From Cordilura impudica (lineage: Eukaryota; Arthropoda; Insecta; Diptera; Scathophagidae): a stretch of 64,000 nucleotides of DNA. Position 1 is the first letter of the stretch. Each line of letters begins with the position of its first letter. The notes beneath the pieces are model-generated. The model ran no database searches, was not told the DNA's origin, and saw only the letters and a list, made by a program, of their open reading frames with translations. Of the stretch, positions 35,901 through 42,969 are shown one piece after another. Where the stretch lies: positions 95,817,585-95,881,584 of the forward strand of contig OY821519.1 in assembly GCA_963682025.1 (NCBI GenBank). The letters run 5' to 3'. The translations under genes and the position numbers were made by a program.

Positions 35901-36698
35901 CGATATGAACTTTTTTATATCTACAGTTAAAAAAAAATTAATAACAATGCCACTCACATTTGGTTGATGTTTATTTTCTATACCAAATTAGTTGGACCTA
36001 AAACCAATTCTCTAAACGCATGGTATAGGGTCTCGTATAGTTGGTCAAAACCTGTTATTTTGACCTGTTGTTAAGAATGACATTCAAAACCACTTGCGCC
36101 ATGATAATAGCAAATGGTTTTTTGTAGGCCTATACAGACATATTTTCTGCACTTAAGGATATTGTACATGAAAGCGAAACTTAATATTTACGCTCCGACT
36201 TTGAAAATGTTCCTGGTATTAGTCATACCTTATGTTAGTATATTAAGTTTGACTGCAAAAATTTCTATAATATTGGCCCAACTCTTATGCTTTTCATTAG
36301 AAAAAAATATATTTTTATATATGTATGTATTTCGTTACAGTGCTATAGTTATATTGCGTTTATTTCTCATTATGGGTGTTTCATGGATTTTCGACATATT
36401 ATCTTACTGTTTGCCCCATACGGATAAATGGCAATTAATGTTTATGACATCCGATCTGTTAAATGCTCTCCAGGGTCCTTTGATATTTACTTTATTTGTT
36501 TTGAAACGAAATGTTTTGAATTTGATAAGAAACAGGTAAAAATATGGGGTTTATTTAATAAAAAAAAATTATTTAATATTTAGATTAAATTTTTTCAGAT
36601 TTAGCATCGCTACACCTAGAAGAAGTACTGTGTCAATCACAACAAAAGCTACCAAGTTACAATCTTCGACTACGAGTACTTGCGAACCTTCCAAATGA
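11442..36698 (+). CDS. methuselah-like G protein-coupled receptor (gene 1, complete, 7 exons)
   Basis: Joining 11442-11924, 19926-20085, 27771-27959, 28711-28965, 29036-29189, 36341-36535 and 36599-36698 gives 1536 bp, 511 codons plus stop, with GT-AG borders and matching phases throughout. The protein has a hydrophobic signal peptide (about residues 1-17) and an Mth ectodomain of about 195 residues. The ten family cysteines are C25, five in RGCVCDKRKPCIKLCC, then YKCE, VPCE, NYCF and LSCS. Seven membrane spans follow, with Mth hallmarks (KILICYLLSL, MAAFLWLSV, YAWGW, CWIN, IYFYGPN, RLFLIMGVSWIFD, NALQGPLIF), and a short Ser/Thr-rich tail. Mth receptors act at the plasma membrane; in Drosophila the founder affects lifespan and stress resistance. 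The ligand here is unknown. Introns 1, 2 and 5 are 7-8 kb and full of transposons; introns 3, 4 and 6 are 751, 70 and 63 bp. A polyadenylation signal AATAAA lies at 36758. The start at 11442 is the first ATG and aligns with the paralogue's. Confidence 0.93.
11925..12588. other. intron 1 sequence, no element recognised
   Basis: AT-rich intronic sequence between exon 1 and the first GTCY repeat. I see no coding frame or clear repeat. Confidence 0.6.
12771..16048 (+). mobile_element. long-TIR DNA transposon, family B (3278 bp)
   Basis: The element begins ATTAGAGT and ends ACTCTAAT, with inverted repeats of about 420 bp (12771-13200 against 15650-16048). Paired landmarks include CGGGTATCAACATT with its complement near 16005, and CCACAACAGAGGG near 13050 with CCCTCTGTTGTGG near 15771. 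AAAT flanks it on both sides (12767-12770 and 16049-16052). The related repeat at 63356-63380 shows the uninterrupted site, which supports a 4-bp target duplication. It carries a + strand gene. I cannot assign a superfamily. Confidence 0.85.
13343..15555 (+). pseudogene. protein of transposon family B, broken; uncharacterised
   Basis: A likely start MSDLLHLPNKKVRRIP (13343) is followed by a GT-AG intron at 13392-13445. The frame then runs to about 13990 with lysine-rich and acidic segments. After a frameshift, 13998-14711 contains YLILHWDGKRM, VGLSYDTTAANSGVKGGA, CRLHQKELCVANPF and CGADHHARWLSKVIY. It continues in another frame from about 14758 (probable intron before it), with a TAA at 15041 and a further frameshift near 15330. 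From memory, proteins with the DTTA.N.G, RHH and ARWM.K.IY motifs form large uncharacterised families in insects and cnidarians. Position between long TIRs suggests a transposase; the catalytic residues are not proven. The candidate acids are in HWDGK and SYDTTA. Confidence 0.65.
16237..17030 (+). mobile_element. GTCY-containing interspersed repeat with inverted AT-rich repeat inside
   Basis: It starts CACTATGTGGTTTGGGTATA, an end shared with 63137 and, inverted, with 53620. A reverse copy of the 1113-type repeat occupies about 16475-16740. Then come the landmark GTAGTTTGATTACAAGGTTT and a diverged GACAGGCAGACGAACAAACGG microsatellite (about 16886). It ends near ATATACCCTGACCATATAG. No gene is present. 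Confidence 0.65.
17031..17420. repeat. fragment of a GTCY-type repeat
   Basis: Contains a short GTCCGTCCGTCCGTGTG tract (17094-17110), followed by ATCTTTTATCAGCCATAAGACGAT and CCCCCAT segments seen in the same order in the other GTCY repeats. It is non-coding. Confidence 0.55.
17430..17745 (+). repeat. copy of the 1113-type AT-rich repeat
   Basis: Shares TAGGCGATTTCTTGTGACCG, CATATGCTATGTATGTGTTT and AATTGGCTAAGTTGA with the copies at 1113-1835. It is non-coding. Confidence 0.7.
17880..17985 (+). pseudogene. short LINE fragment
   Basis: Translation gives TLDVLGLKIQ after a GI.EDSD-like segment. It matches the GGIGIEESDTLDVLGMRIQC region encoded on the minus strand at about 61070-61150. It is a relic of the same LINE family, about 100 bp long. 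Confidence 0.6.
17986..18850. other. intron 1 sequence, no element recognised
   Basis: AT-rich, without coding frames longer than chance and without repeats that I can match elsewhere in the window. Confidence 0.5.
18851..19775 (+). mobile_element. mariner-type element, decayed
   Basis: Inverted ends are AAGGATGTCCCA on the left and, as complement, AAGGGTGTCCCA on the right. Both are flanked by TA (18849-18850 and 19776-19777), as expected for Tc1/mariner. The element is 925 bp, shorter than the usual 1.3 kb, so it is internally deleted. It carries a relic transposase on the + strand. Confidence 0.75.
18890..19640 (+). pseudogene. Tc1/mariner transposase relic
   Basis: A helix-turn-helix-like TVKKIIEKFRQQ (about 19050) lies in a broken N-terminal part. 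The frame at 19284-19640 contains FLQDGDTCHTARESIQLLH, GRVLPRFGYQN, TPLD and LGYLKSKVYQDKPTT. These are the second aspartate (QDG.TCHTA) and last aspartate (TPLD) regions of the DDD catalytic triad in the IS630-Tc1-mariner superfamily. The first aspartate region is missing. The enzyme is inactive. Confidence 0.8.
19926..20085 (+). CDS. receptor gene 1, exon 2 (end of ectodomain)
   Basis: 160 bp, from acceptor TTTTAG to donor GTAAGA, ending in phase 1. It encodes NGTISAENEQF to WNLTLNSY and supplies the last two conserved cysteines (NYCFTP and LSCSIKY). It has the same length as exon 2 of the paralogue at 58178. It is too short and start-less to appear as an independent open frame. Confidence 0.9.
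20479..21150. mobile_element. MITE family 2, complete copy
   Basis: The 672-bp non-coding element starts CTGTGGTTTTCTGGAATAAC and ends in the near-complement CGCGTTTATTCTAGAAAACCACAG. ATTT flanks both sides (20475-20478 and 21151-21154). A partial inverse copy occupies 1-461 and an end fragment lies at 47796-47909. Its termini resemble those of MITE family 1 (CTGTGGT and ATAACCGC shared). Confidence 0.88.
21155..21640. repeat. direct repeat with ATCGCGAT palindromes
   Basis: Two related blocks (about 21277-21405 and 21430-21620) share TAATAACGTTCTCTGAAAT, a GGAGGCCG..TGCGATAT.GATCGC segment and ATCACAATATATATTGAAC. The second carries extra GATCGCGA..TGGATCGCGATC inverted motifs. It is non-coding. 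It may be a decayed MITE pair. Confidence 0.55.
21641..22250. other. intron 2 sequence, no element recognised
   Basis: AT-rich sequence without supportable genes. Confidence 0.5.
22251..22862. repeat. low-complexity TTTTTAAAAA/GGTAC block, left part
   Basis: Degenerate tandem motif built of T runs, A runs and GGTAC/GTACTT islands. The same composition resumes at 25797-26230 and 26560-27175. The MITE at 22863-25796 therefore entered a single pre-existing block. Confidence 0.75.
22931..25434 (-). mobile_element. long-TIR DNA transposon, family A, copy 1 (2504 bp)
   Basis: Termini are GGGGGATTTCATGTCAAGTG and the complement of GGGGGGTTTCATGTCAAGTG. ATAA flanks both sides (22927-22930 and 25435-25438). 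The MITE copy at 28159 shows the same site empty (TTTATATAAATGTAAT). The inverted repeats extend about 590 bp (to about 23520 and from about 24840). Between them lies a minus-strand gene. The superfamily is not assigned. Confidence 0.88.
23848..24816 (-). pseudogene. protein of transposon family A, copy 1, frameshifted
   Basis: On the minus strand, 24816-24430 encodes a segment with CPNATTSCHLGECTNCP, a possible zinc-binding cluster, and FDSWIQTDRCTLKTII. After a deletion and frameshift near 24440, 24445-23888 encodes ISYDFAENYKYV, EWHFHPTAHGKGACAGIG, LKRNAAKY and DGRLKLKKFSASIQC. In copy 2 the corresponding motif reads GACDGIG, so here an aspartate is replaced by alanine. About 30 residues present in copy 2 (FLVKEQWSFFKDLRIHLKSG) are missing. 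DF.ENY, SDG/FKN and HGKG..DGIG..(K)R motifs recur in uncharacterised multi-copy proteins of insects and cnidarians (from memory). The position inside TIRs suggests a transposase, which is inference. Confidence 0.7.
25797..27175. repeat. low-complexity TTTTTAAAAA/GGTAC block, right part
   Basis: Continues the composition of 22251-22862. The central stretch 26230-26560 is ordinary AT-rich sequence. It contains a 242-bp tandem duplication (separate entry). Confidence 0.7.
26595..27078. repeat. 242-bp tandem duplication
   Basis: Units 26595-26836 and 26837-27078 both start AAAATGCGATATTTTTTAAG and both end GAAAAGATACTTTTTT. They are nearly identical, differing by an A-run length. This suggests a recent local duplication or an assembly effect. 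Confidence 0.85.
27290..27430. repeat. tail of a GTCY-type repeat
   Basis: Contains CAGGCAGACGAACAGACGG, ATCGCTAAATCAACTT and CAGTGGAGTGGTGGGTATAA, the same order as the end of the 2.9 kb repeat near 32670-32765. Confidence 0.65.
27771..27959 (+). CDS. receptor gene 1, exon 3 (TM1-TM2)
   Basis: 189 bp. It follows a T-rich tract and TTTTTAG acceptor, and ends at G before GTAATT. It encodes the first membrane helix (AVSVFFLISTIVVY), a short cytoplasmic loop (KELRANLRGK) and the second helix (ILICYLLSLTMAYSIICF), matching the Mth order. The entry and exit phases fit exons 2 and 4. Confidence 0.92.
28159..28563. mobile_element. MITE family 1, uninterrupted copy
   Basis: 405 bp between CTGTGGTCACAAGC and the slightly mutated GCTTGTACCCACAG. 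ATAT flanks it on both sides (28155-28158 and 28564-28567). It lies in intron 3 of receptor gene 1 and serves as the empty-site reference for transposon A copy 1. Confidence 0.88.
28711..28965 (+). CDS. receptor gene 1, exon 4 (TM3-TM4)
   Basis: 255 bp between a TTTTCAG acceptor and a GTAAGT donor. It encodes TM3 (FFFMAAFLWLSVLCYDIW), the second intracellular loop, TM4 (YAWGWSTLFTLLTLW) and the extracellular CWIN cysteine motif typical of the family. A 751-bp intron carrying a MITE precedes it. Confidence 0.93.
29036..29189 (+). CDS. receptor gene 1, exon 5 (TM5)
   Basis: 154 bp, acceptor TTTAAG and donor GTGAGT. It encodes TTKWSAAIYFYGPN and the fifth helix (MIILIFNFITFTYLTVHIY), then a hydrophilic third intracellular loop. 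It shifts the phase from 1 to 2, which exon 6 accepts. The preceding intron is only 70 bp. Confidence 0.9.
29190..29883. other. intron 5 sequence, no element recognised
   Basis: AT-rich intronic sequence with no supportable gene. Confidence 0.5.
29884..32770 (+). mobile_element. 2.9 kb interspersed repeat, copy 1
   Basis: Begins AACAAGTAAGAGTGTTAAAT, followed by TCGGCTGTGCCGAATC (a small hairpin) and ATACCCTCCACCTCGG. It ends CAGACGGACAGACGGACATC, then TCCACTGGAGTGGAGGGTAT. It is colinear over its whole length with 40001-45792, apart from small indels and the insertion there. No coding frame longer than about 75 codons is conserved, so it is non-autonomous. Ends and GACG microsatellite resemble mini-me/DINE-type elements; that class is inference. 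Confidence 0.8.
33380..33655. repeat. short tandem array, about 22-bp units
   Basis: Repeated units of the type TTTCAGAAATATCAAATGTA, diverged between units, about a dozen copies. Spacing and divergence do not fit a CRISPR array. It is a degenerate minisatellite inside intron 5. Confidence 0.75.
33740..34100. repeat. tail fragment of the 2.9 kb repeat family
   Basis: Shares in order ACAACAA-rich sequence, TTTTTAAGGGTTTTTTAC, AAATCTCGGGACCTA, GATCGTGATTTCC and GACAGACAGACAG with 32270-32700. It is non-coding. Confidence 0.6.
34101..35223. other. intron 5 sequence, no gene seen
   Basis: Contains T-rich and moderately complex sequence (for example around 34250-35000) with no supportable protein and no repeat that I can match within the window. 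Confidence 0.5.
35224..36060 (+). mobile_element. GTCY-class interspersed repeat (AACAAGTAAGAAAATTATAG end)
   Basis: Starts AACAAGTAAGAAAATTATAG with the palindromic GTCGACCTAGACCGAC, as at 52851. It contains TCATATCTGATACTATTTTT and GGGGACTAGGTC landmarks and ends near GCATGGTATAGGGTCTCGTA, an inverse of its own start. The microsatellite part is absent. Confidence 0.65.
36341..36535 (+). CDS. receptor gene 1, exon 6 (TM6-TM7)
   Basis: 195 bp, acceptor TTCGTTACAG and donor GTAAAA. It encodes TM6 (VILRLFLIMGVSWIFDILSY), the loop with a cysteine and TM7 (DLLNALQGPLIFTLFVL), then KRNVLNLIRN. It is the strongest family signature in the gene. Confidence 0.94.
36599..36698 (+). CDS. receptor gene 1, exon 7 (cytoplasmic tail)
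   Basis: 100 bp after a TTTTTTCAG acceptor and a 63-bp intron. It encodes a short Ser/Thr-rich tail (FSIATPRRSTVSITTKA.. to CEPSK) and a TGA stop at 36696-36698. An AATAAA signal follows 60 bp downstream. Confidence 0.85.
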
Positions 36699-36878
36699 TC
36701 TTAAGTAGCTGTATTAAGAAGTGTAAAAATAAGTTGTCATAAATTGTCTTAATAGGAAATAAAGAATTACTTGCAAAATTTTCTAAATCGTTACTACAAT
36801 AAATATCAAGCCTCATTATTAAGTTTTACAGTTCATAATTTAATTTATTTTTTGCTAAAAAAAAATATTAATAAAAAA

Positions 36879-37575
36879 ACAAGTAAAGGGAGTTCAATTC
36901 GGCTTTGCCGAATTTTTGATACCCTCAATTGGTGTTCTAAATACAATATTATAACCAAGGTTGCCAACATTCTGAGACAAAAATGGCTAGATTTTAAATT
37001 ATAATGGATAGAATTGTTACAATGATATTTAAAATAAATAAGATGATTAACAATATTTTTAGGTATTTTAGTGCTTTTTAATTGAAAGCAATTATTAAAT
37101 GAAACGAGCATAAATGTAAACACATTCAATAACATTTTTATTTGATTGTTAATTAGCAATGCATACACATTTTTGTTCACATGTAGAAAAAACAACAAAA
37201 TCAACAAGCAAACAAAAATGTGTATGCATCGCTGATACATACATATCTATACACACATGTTCTGTTTTTAACTATTTGAAGTTTTTTATATGAAATTTTT
37301 AATAGAGTATTTTTGTATTTTCGTTCGTCACTCCTCTCCTATCAGAGGCTCCCTATTCAAAACCAAATAGCTGCAGATTATGAAGAATATTAGTAACGTG
37401 ACTCAGTCGACATATTGCGGACAGCAGAATGTTTTCAACAGACAGACAGACAGACAGAAAGGCAGACGGACATCGCTAGATCGACTTCTAATTTTATAAG
37501 GTTGAGTTATAAATGGATTGACAAACTGATATATGTATATCCTCTGCACAGTGGGTATGATCTGTAATGATATAG
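36879..37575 (+). mobile_element. shorter relative of the 2.9 kb repeat
   Basis: Starts ACAAGTAAAGGGAGTTCAAT, TCGGCTTTGCCGAA and ATACCCTCAATTGG. It ends with a GACA/GACG microsatellite (37439-37471), ATCGCTAGATCGACTTC and TCTGCACAGTGGGTATGA. It lies about 180 bp past the stop of receptor gene 1. It is non-coding. Confidence 0.7.
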
Positions 37576-38387
37576 TCGATCTGTATTATTTGGTGAATCA
37601 GAAGAAGAATTAGAAGGTATTCAGGCACATTCGTTTTAGAAAAATTATTTATGGTCGGGTTATACAGTTATTTCGAGTTTATAATTTAAATAATTTGAAA
37701 ATTATAAAAAAATTACATCTTCATCTAAAATAATTTATTGGCAAACATTTTTAAAAAATAATTAATTTTTTTATTGATTTGTTCAAATATTTGTTTGACC
37801 TAAAAAATTGAAAAAAGTCAGGTTTTGATAAATAAGAATGCTGTTTTTATGGTCCTGAGGATATTCTGAAAGTCAGGTAAGTTAAAACATTGTATACATT
37901 TTTACTGATTTCTGGCATCTTTACTATGCATATTTATATTAAATATTAATACTAAATGTTTTTCTGCATTTTTTTTAATAAAAACTTTTTATATGTATAT
38001 ACCAGATTGTTTGTAGAACTTCGAAAATCGAAAAAAAACTAAATTTTATATATTTTCAATTTTAAAATTGTAAACTTATGTAAAATTCAATAATAAAACT
38101 TCTGTCATAGTGAAAGAGGTGGTATTAAAATATATTTTTAATGAGATTTAACATGAAATACGGCTTCATTCTATAAAAAAATTTCAAAAAATATTTTACT
38201 AAAATAATCTAACCCATAAAAAAAAATTCATGTGAGTCCGATCACGGGGGAGATGTGTAAACATCTAGTGATTAAAGTTATGTTTTAAATCAAAACGAAA
38301 GCGTTATCTATGTATCACTTATAGCAATCAACTGCAGGAGCTCTACTAATATAAAAATAGTTATTATTATTTATTATTTTAACCGGT
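37576..38387. other. intergenic AT-rich stretch
   Basis: No supportable gene or repeat. Confidence 0.5.
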
Positions 38388-38812
38388 TAATTTTAAATTT
38401 TTCGTTTTTATTTTATATTTTTCATTTTTAATTTTTCGTCTTTCATTTTTCATTTTCCATTTCTTATTTTACATTTGTAATTTTCTCATTTTTTATTTTT
38501 CATTTCTCATTTTTTATTTTTTATTTTTCATATTTTATTTTTAATTTTTTATTTTTAATTGTTTATTTTTCATTTTTTATTTAAAATTTTTTATTTTTCA
38601 TTTTTTATTTTTCATTTTTTATTTTTCATTTTGCGTTTTTCATTTTTCATTTTTTATTCTTCATTTTTTATTTTTATTTTTAATTTTCATTTATCATTTT
38701 TTATTTTTCATTTCTTTTTTTTCCATTTTCATTTTTTATTCTTCATTTTTCATTTTTTATTTTTCATTTTTCATTTCTAATTTTTCATTTTTAATTTTTT
38801 ATTTTGCATTTT
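38388..38812. repeat. TTTTTCATTTTTTATT minisatellite
   Basis: About 425 bp built of 5-7 bp T-rich steps (ATTTTTCATTTTTT). A phenylalanine-rich open frame inside it (38559-38780) is a by-product of composition, not a gene. Confidence 0.9.
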
Positions 38813-39029
38813 CAAACAGGTTATTACATATCATAATTTTTTCACCAATACAATCATAAGTCACACCGATTTTTTCTTACGCTCACATGTTACGCTGATT
38901 TTTTTCTTACGCTAACATGTTGCGCTGTTTTTGTGATTGTATTGTGAAATAGAAATTTACCCCCTGCGCGTATAAATGTTCACACATCAAAAAGTTTTTA
39001 ATTAAAACTCTTTCTTTCCTTATGCACAT

Positions 39030-39420
39030 GAGTTTTGAATATATCCGTGACTGTGCGTGAGTGTGTGTGACTAACTTAAAATTAATCTTTGGCCACAACA
39101 AGTCTATGCACAAAGATTCAGATCGATCGGATGCTTCCCCTCATCCGATCGATCTAAATCTTTGTGCATGAGGATTTAATCTATTCGTGACTATGCGTGA
39201 CTGTGCGTGACTATGTCGAAGTTAATCTTTCTTTACAGCAAGTATATCGACCAAGTTTCAGATTGATTGGAAGAGGAGAAATCCGTTTTAAATCTCTCCA
39301 TGACTGTGCGTGACCATGCGTGACTGTGCGTGACTACCCCAAAATTAATCTGTAGTCATCACAAGACTATCGGCCAAGCTTCCGATCAATTGGATAGGGG
39401 AGAATAGGGTTGACCCACGA
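39030..39420. repeat. GCGTGACTGT repeats with embedded perfect hairpin
   Basis: Three or more diverged units of about 120 bp combine GTGACTGTGCGTGACTATG, AAATTAATCTT and AAG.CTAT..CCAAG..TC.GAT. At 39106-39133 and 39142-39169 two 28-bp arms pair with a single mismatch around an 8-nt loop. No gene is present. Confidence 0.75.
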
Positions 39421-39449
39421 CAGACAGACAGAGGGTATGAGTTAAAAGA

Positions 39450-39970
39450 GTTTAAAAATAGGCCCTAAAAAAATTTCTGATGAAATTAGAAATAGAAATG
39501 GTTTCATATACAAAATAAAAGTAAAATTTTAAAGAAATTATTTTACTGAAAAAGGGAAGGTTCAAAATTGCCCGAGTTATGGTCCTATAAAAAATTTTTT
39601 GATTAATTTAAATTAAAAAAAAACTTGAAATAAAAATAATTTATTAAAAAAAAAAAAAATTTGATTGGGCAGGTGAATCAAATTGTCCCAGAGGTGGTTT
39701 TATAAAAAAATTCTGATGGGATTTAAATAAAAACAAAAAACAATTTTAATACGTAAACTAAAAATAAAATTTAAAAAAAAAATCAGTATACTGAAAAATT
39801 CAATTGTGGAAGGGGTTCAAAACCCTCCCAAAGTGATGGATTTGAAGCAAAATTGTCAAAATATTTATAATATAAAAAATAAATTACAAAAAATGCATTC
39901 TATTACAAAACTCGTTGGGATAAGGGTAAAATTTCGAAAGGTTTAGGGTTGTCCTTAAATCTAATAACTG
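39450..39970. repeat. degenerate tandem repeat, roughly 120-bp units
   Basis: Units recur with TATAAAAAAATT(C)TGAT, GAAATAAAAA, TACTGAAAAA and a G-rich GGTTCAAAATTGCCC-type stretch. It is strongly diverged and non-coding. Confidence 0.5.
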
Positions 39971-42969
39971 ACATATTTTTCAAAGACAACTTGTTAAAAA
40001 AACAGGTAAGAGTGTTAAATTCGGCTGTGCCGAATTTTTGATACCCTCCACCTCGGTTTGAGTCTTGATAATAAATGTAAATGAAAAAGTAAACAATTTG
40101 TTAAACTTAATACCAAATTATTTCAGCAAATTCTTTGGGTTGGTTTTCGTCTTTTCATCGTGGTTGCTGATCGGCATGCATTTAGGTTATATACCTATAT
40201 GCATGCGTTTCCGGTTATATGACATAACTGCTCGTTTAATTTAGTTTTTGCTAATTAAATAGCTCGTTTTAACCTCCATTGCAAATGTAATGGTTGTGTA
40301 GGGTGGCTATATGCACTAAATCGTGCTAATTGGAGATGGCTGTCCAAATATTTCTTCATTGCGGCCATATTGGTCGGATGGAGTAACAAAATAATAACCA
40401 AAAAAAAACTTTCTCAATTTTTTTATTAAAATGTTGCCATATTTGGAAAACATAGAGAGTAAATTTATAATAATAAATATTCAAATTAGGGATGCCAAAC
40501 GCAAAAAACCAAATGTCCCAAACATTTTAAATAAAATAATTTGTTCTCTTTATTTTCATCCAAAAAAATTGTAAAAAATAACATTCTCATCAAATTGCGT
40601 TTATTTATGTAACAGTTTTTATGTTCGCAATTCTTAAATATCATATGACGTTTTCTAAAATTCATTGAATTTAAATTAATGTTTTCTGTAGTGTGATTCT
40701 GTAAATTTCAACGATCCGACAATCGCAAAATATATCGACAGCTATTGTTGTTTGCACTAAGGATTAAGTGTACATACATACATCTTACATACATCTAAGT
40801 ACATACATCTTAACGACAGTCGACCAATCTATTTTTCTATTTATTTAAATTGTAAACGAGTGGCATCTCTGTCAAAATAAGCGAAAAACACAAAGAAGGA
40901 TAGAAAAAACAAATTACTTCGTGTTTGAGAGGATGATTTTATGTTTATGTTTAATATCTTTATATTTTTACTAATATTTCTGTTTATTTATTTGAAAATG
41001 AAATAATGAATTGAATATGCTATTTAATTTTTTTATTTATATAAAAAAGTTTTTTAATAGAAGCAAAATATTTTCACTATTTTATGATTTTTATTTATGT
41101 GTGACGACATTTCAACCTAAAAATTTAAGTTTTTATTGATTGAATAAACAACACAAAAATGGTTGTCGTTTAGATAACAACAACAGCTGACTTTAACAAT
41201 AGCGAATATCGTTTAAAAATTTTACTGACAATTTTGCTATTTTCTTTTTTTAACGATTCGACTATCGTTAAAAGAAGTTACTGAATCGCGATACTGAAAA
41301 GCTATTAATTTCTCCTGAATGTCAATATTTTTTTTAAATGTAAAAATTTTTTAAATGTAAACATAGGTATTTGGTGTTTTTTTTTTTTTGGAATTTCAAT
41401 TTGTGTTTAACGAATAGAATTTATATATTAAAGATGCAATTGATGTCTTCTAAATTTAAAATTATAATTTCCGACGTTTTGATATGATTTTCTGAAATTC
41501 AATTAATTGTAATTTATAATTGAAAATTTTTAATTCCAGTTTTTAGAATTGATATTTGCGTATATTTGAATGGAAAATTTATAAAGTGCAATTTTGTATT
41601 TATGTGTATAATAATGCTTTGGTAATTATAAACAATTTTTAAAAATTAGATGTAATCGCCATCAGATATTTTGTAGGTAAAGCAGAATCATAATTCAATA
41701 TAACTATGTAGAACTGTTTTGAAAGCAAAAAACTCATTGATGAACTCGGTAACTCTATTTTGTAAAGACAACAAAAAGTTAATATGCCAAACTTATGTTC
41801 ATATTTGTAAAAGAATAATGAAAATACGTATGAAATAAAAGACTAGCCCGTGTATACTCTTAACATTGTTCTGTACGATATCCAGTTGAAAATATTAATA
41901 TTCATGTTAAAAGAGAAATAACTATTGCAAAGCTAATTAGAACAAACAAAAATTGTGGCGCCATCTACTGTGGCATAGTCACGCTGAGCAAAATGAAGTG
42001 ACTCTCTGTTAATACAAAAGAAATGTATTTTCCTCATAACAAAATATTGTAGAATTTTATGTAAATAAAATAATATACCGCCTTATTTCTAACATGCAGT
42101 TGTTATGGATATACATATATAATACATATATGTATATTATTTGTATTATTTAGTATGTTTATATAAATTTATAAATAAATTTATACATAAAATATTTTTT
42201 GCTATATTTACATTATTTTTTTTTATTATTAACAACTAGGTATTTTAGCATTATTTGCTTAAGATGTTGGTGAATTTTTACTCCCATTATATTAACTCGT
42301 AGTGTCTGCTTGTCGAAAAATTTTGGATCGATTTTAACCAATTTCCCGTGAGCCATTCAGTCTGAAATTTTGCAGGCAAGCTCGTGGTAATAACAGAAAT
42401 GATCTAACAAATTTTTAGAGTGATGCCAAAACAATGGAAACATTCAAATTTTTCTACCAGAGTTAATAAAAAAAAATGTACAAAGGGTTAGTTTTAATTA
42501 TATTATTACCACAACGACCACAAAAACAACAAGTCCAGCCATGAATAACAACAAGAACAATATAGAATCATCATATTTTTCATTTTTTTTTTAATTTTTC
42601 AGAGATTTCCCTGGACCTGTTCCACCGATTTTAATGATTTTTGAAATAGAAATCTTCCCATGAATTTGGTGAATCATTCTCGCTAAAAATGATCACTGTA
42701 GCTGCACTATTCTGGGCTTGATCGTGACAAGAACAACATAGAAAATTATATTTTTTCAAGACTTTTTTAGTTCTACATTCAAATCTCGGGCCCTAATCGA
42801 CCGATTTGGACGATTTTAAATTGCAAACTTTTCAGGATGTTAATGAATCATTTTTTATGTCAACGAGCACCCTAGCTGCCCGATTGATGCCGTCATCGTG
42901 ATTTCCACAGACGGACAGACGGACATCACTATATCAACTCCGGTTGTTATAAGGATCACAAATATATAT

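Noticed and set aside
38559..38780. 73-codon phenylalanine-rich frame
   Set aside because: Product of the TTTTTCATTTTT minisatellite; no start context or complexity.
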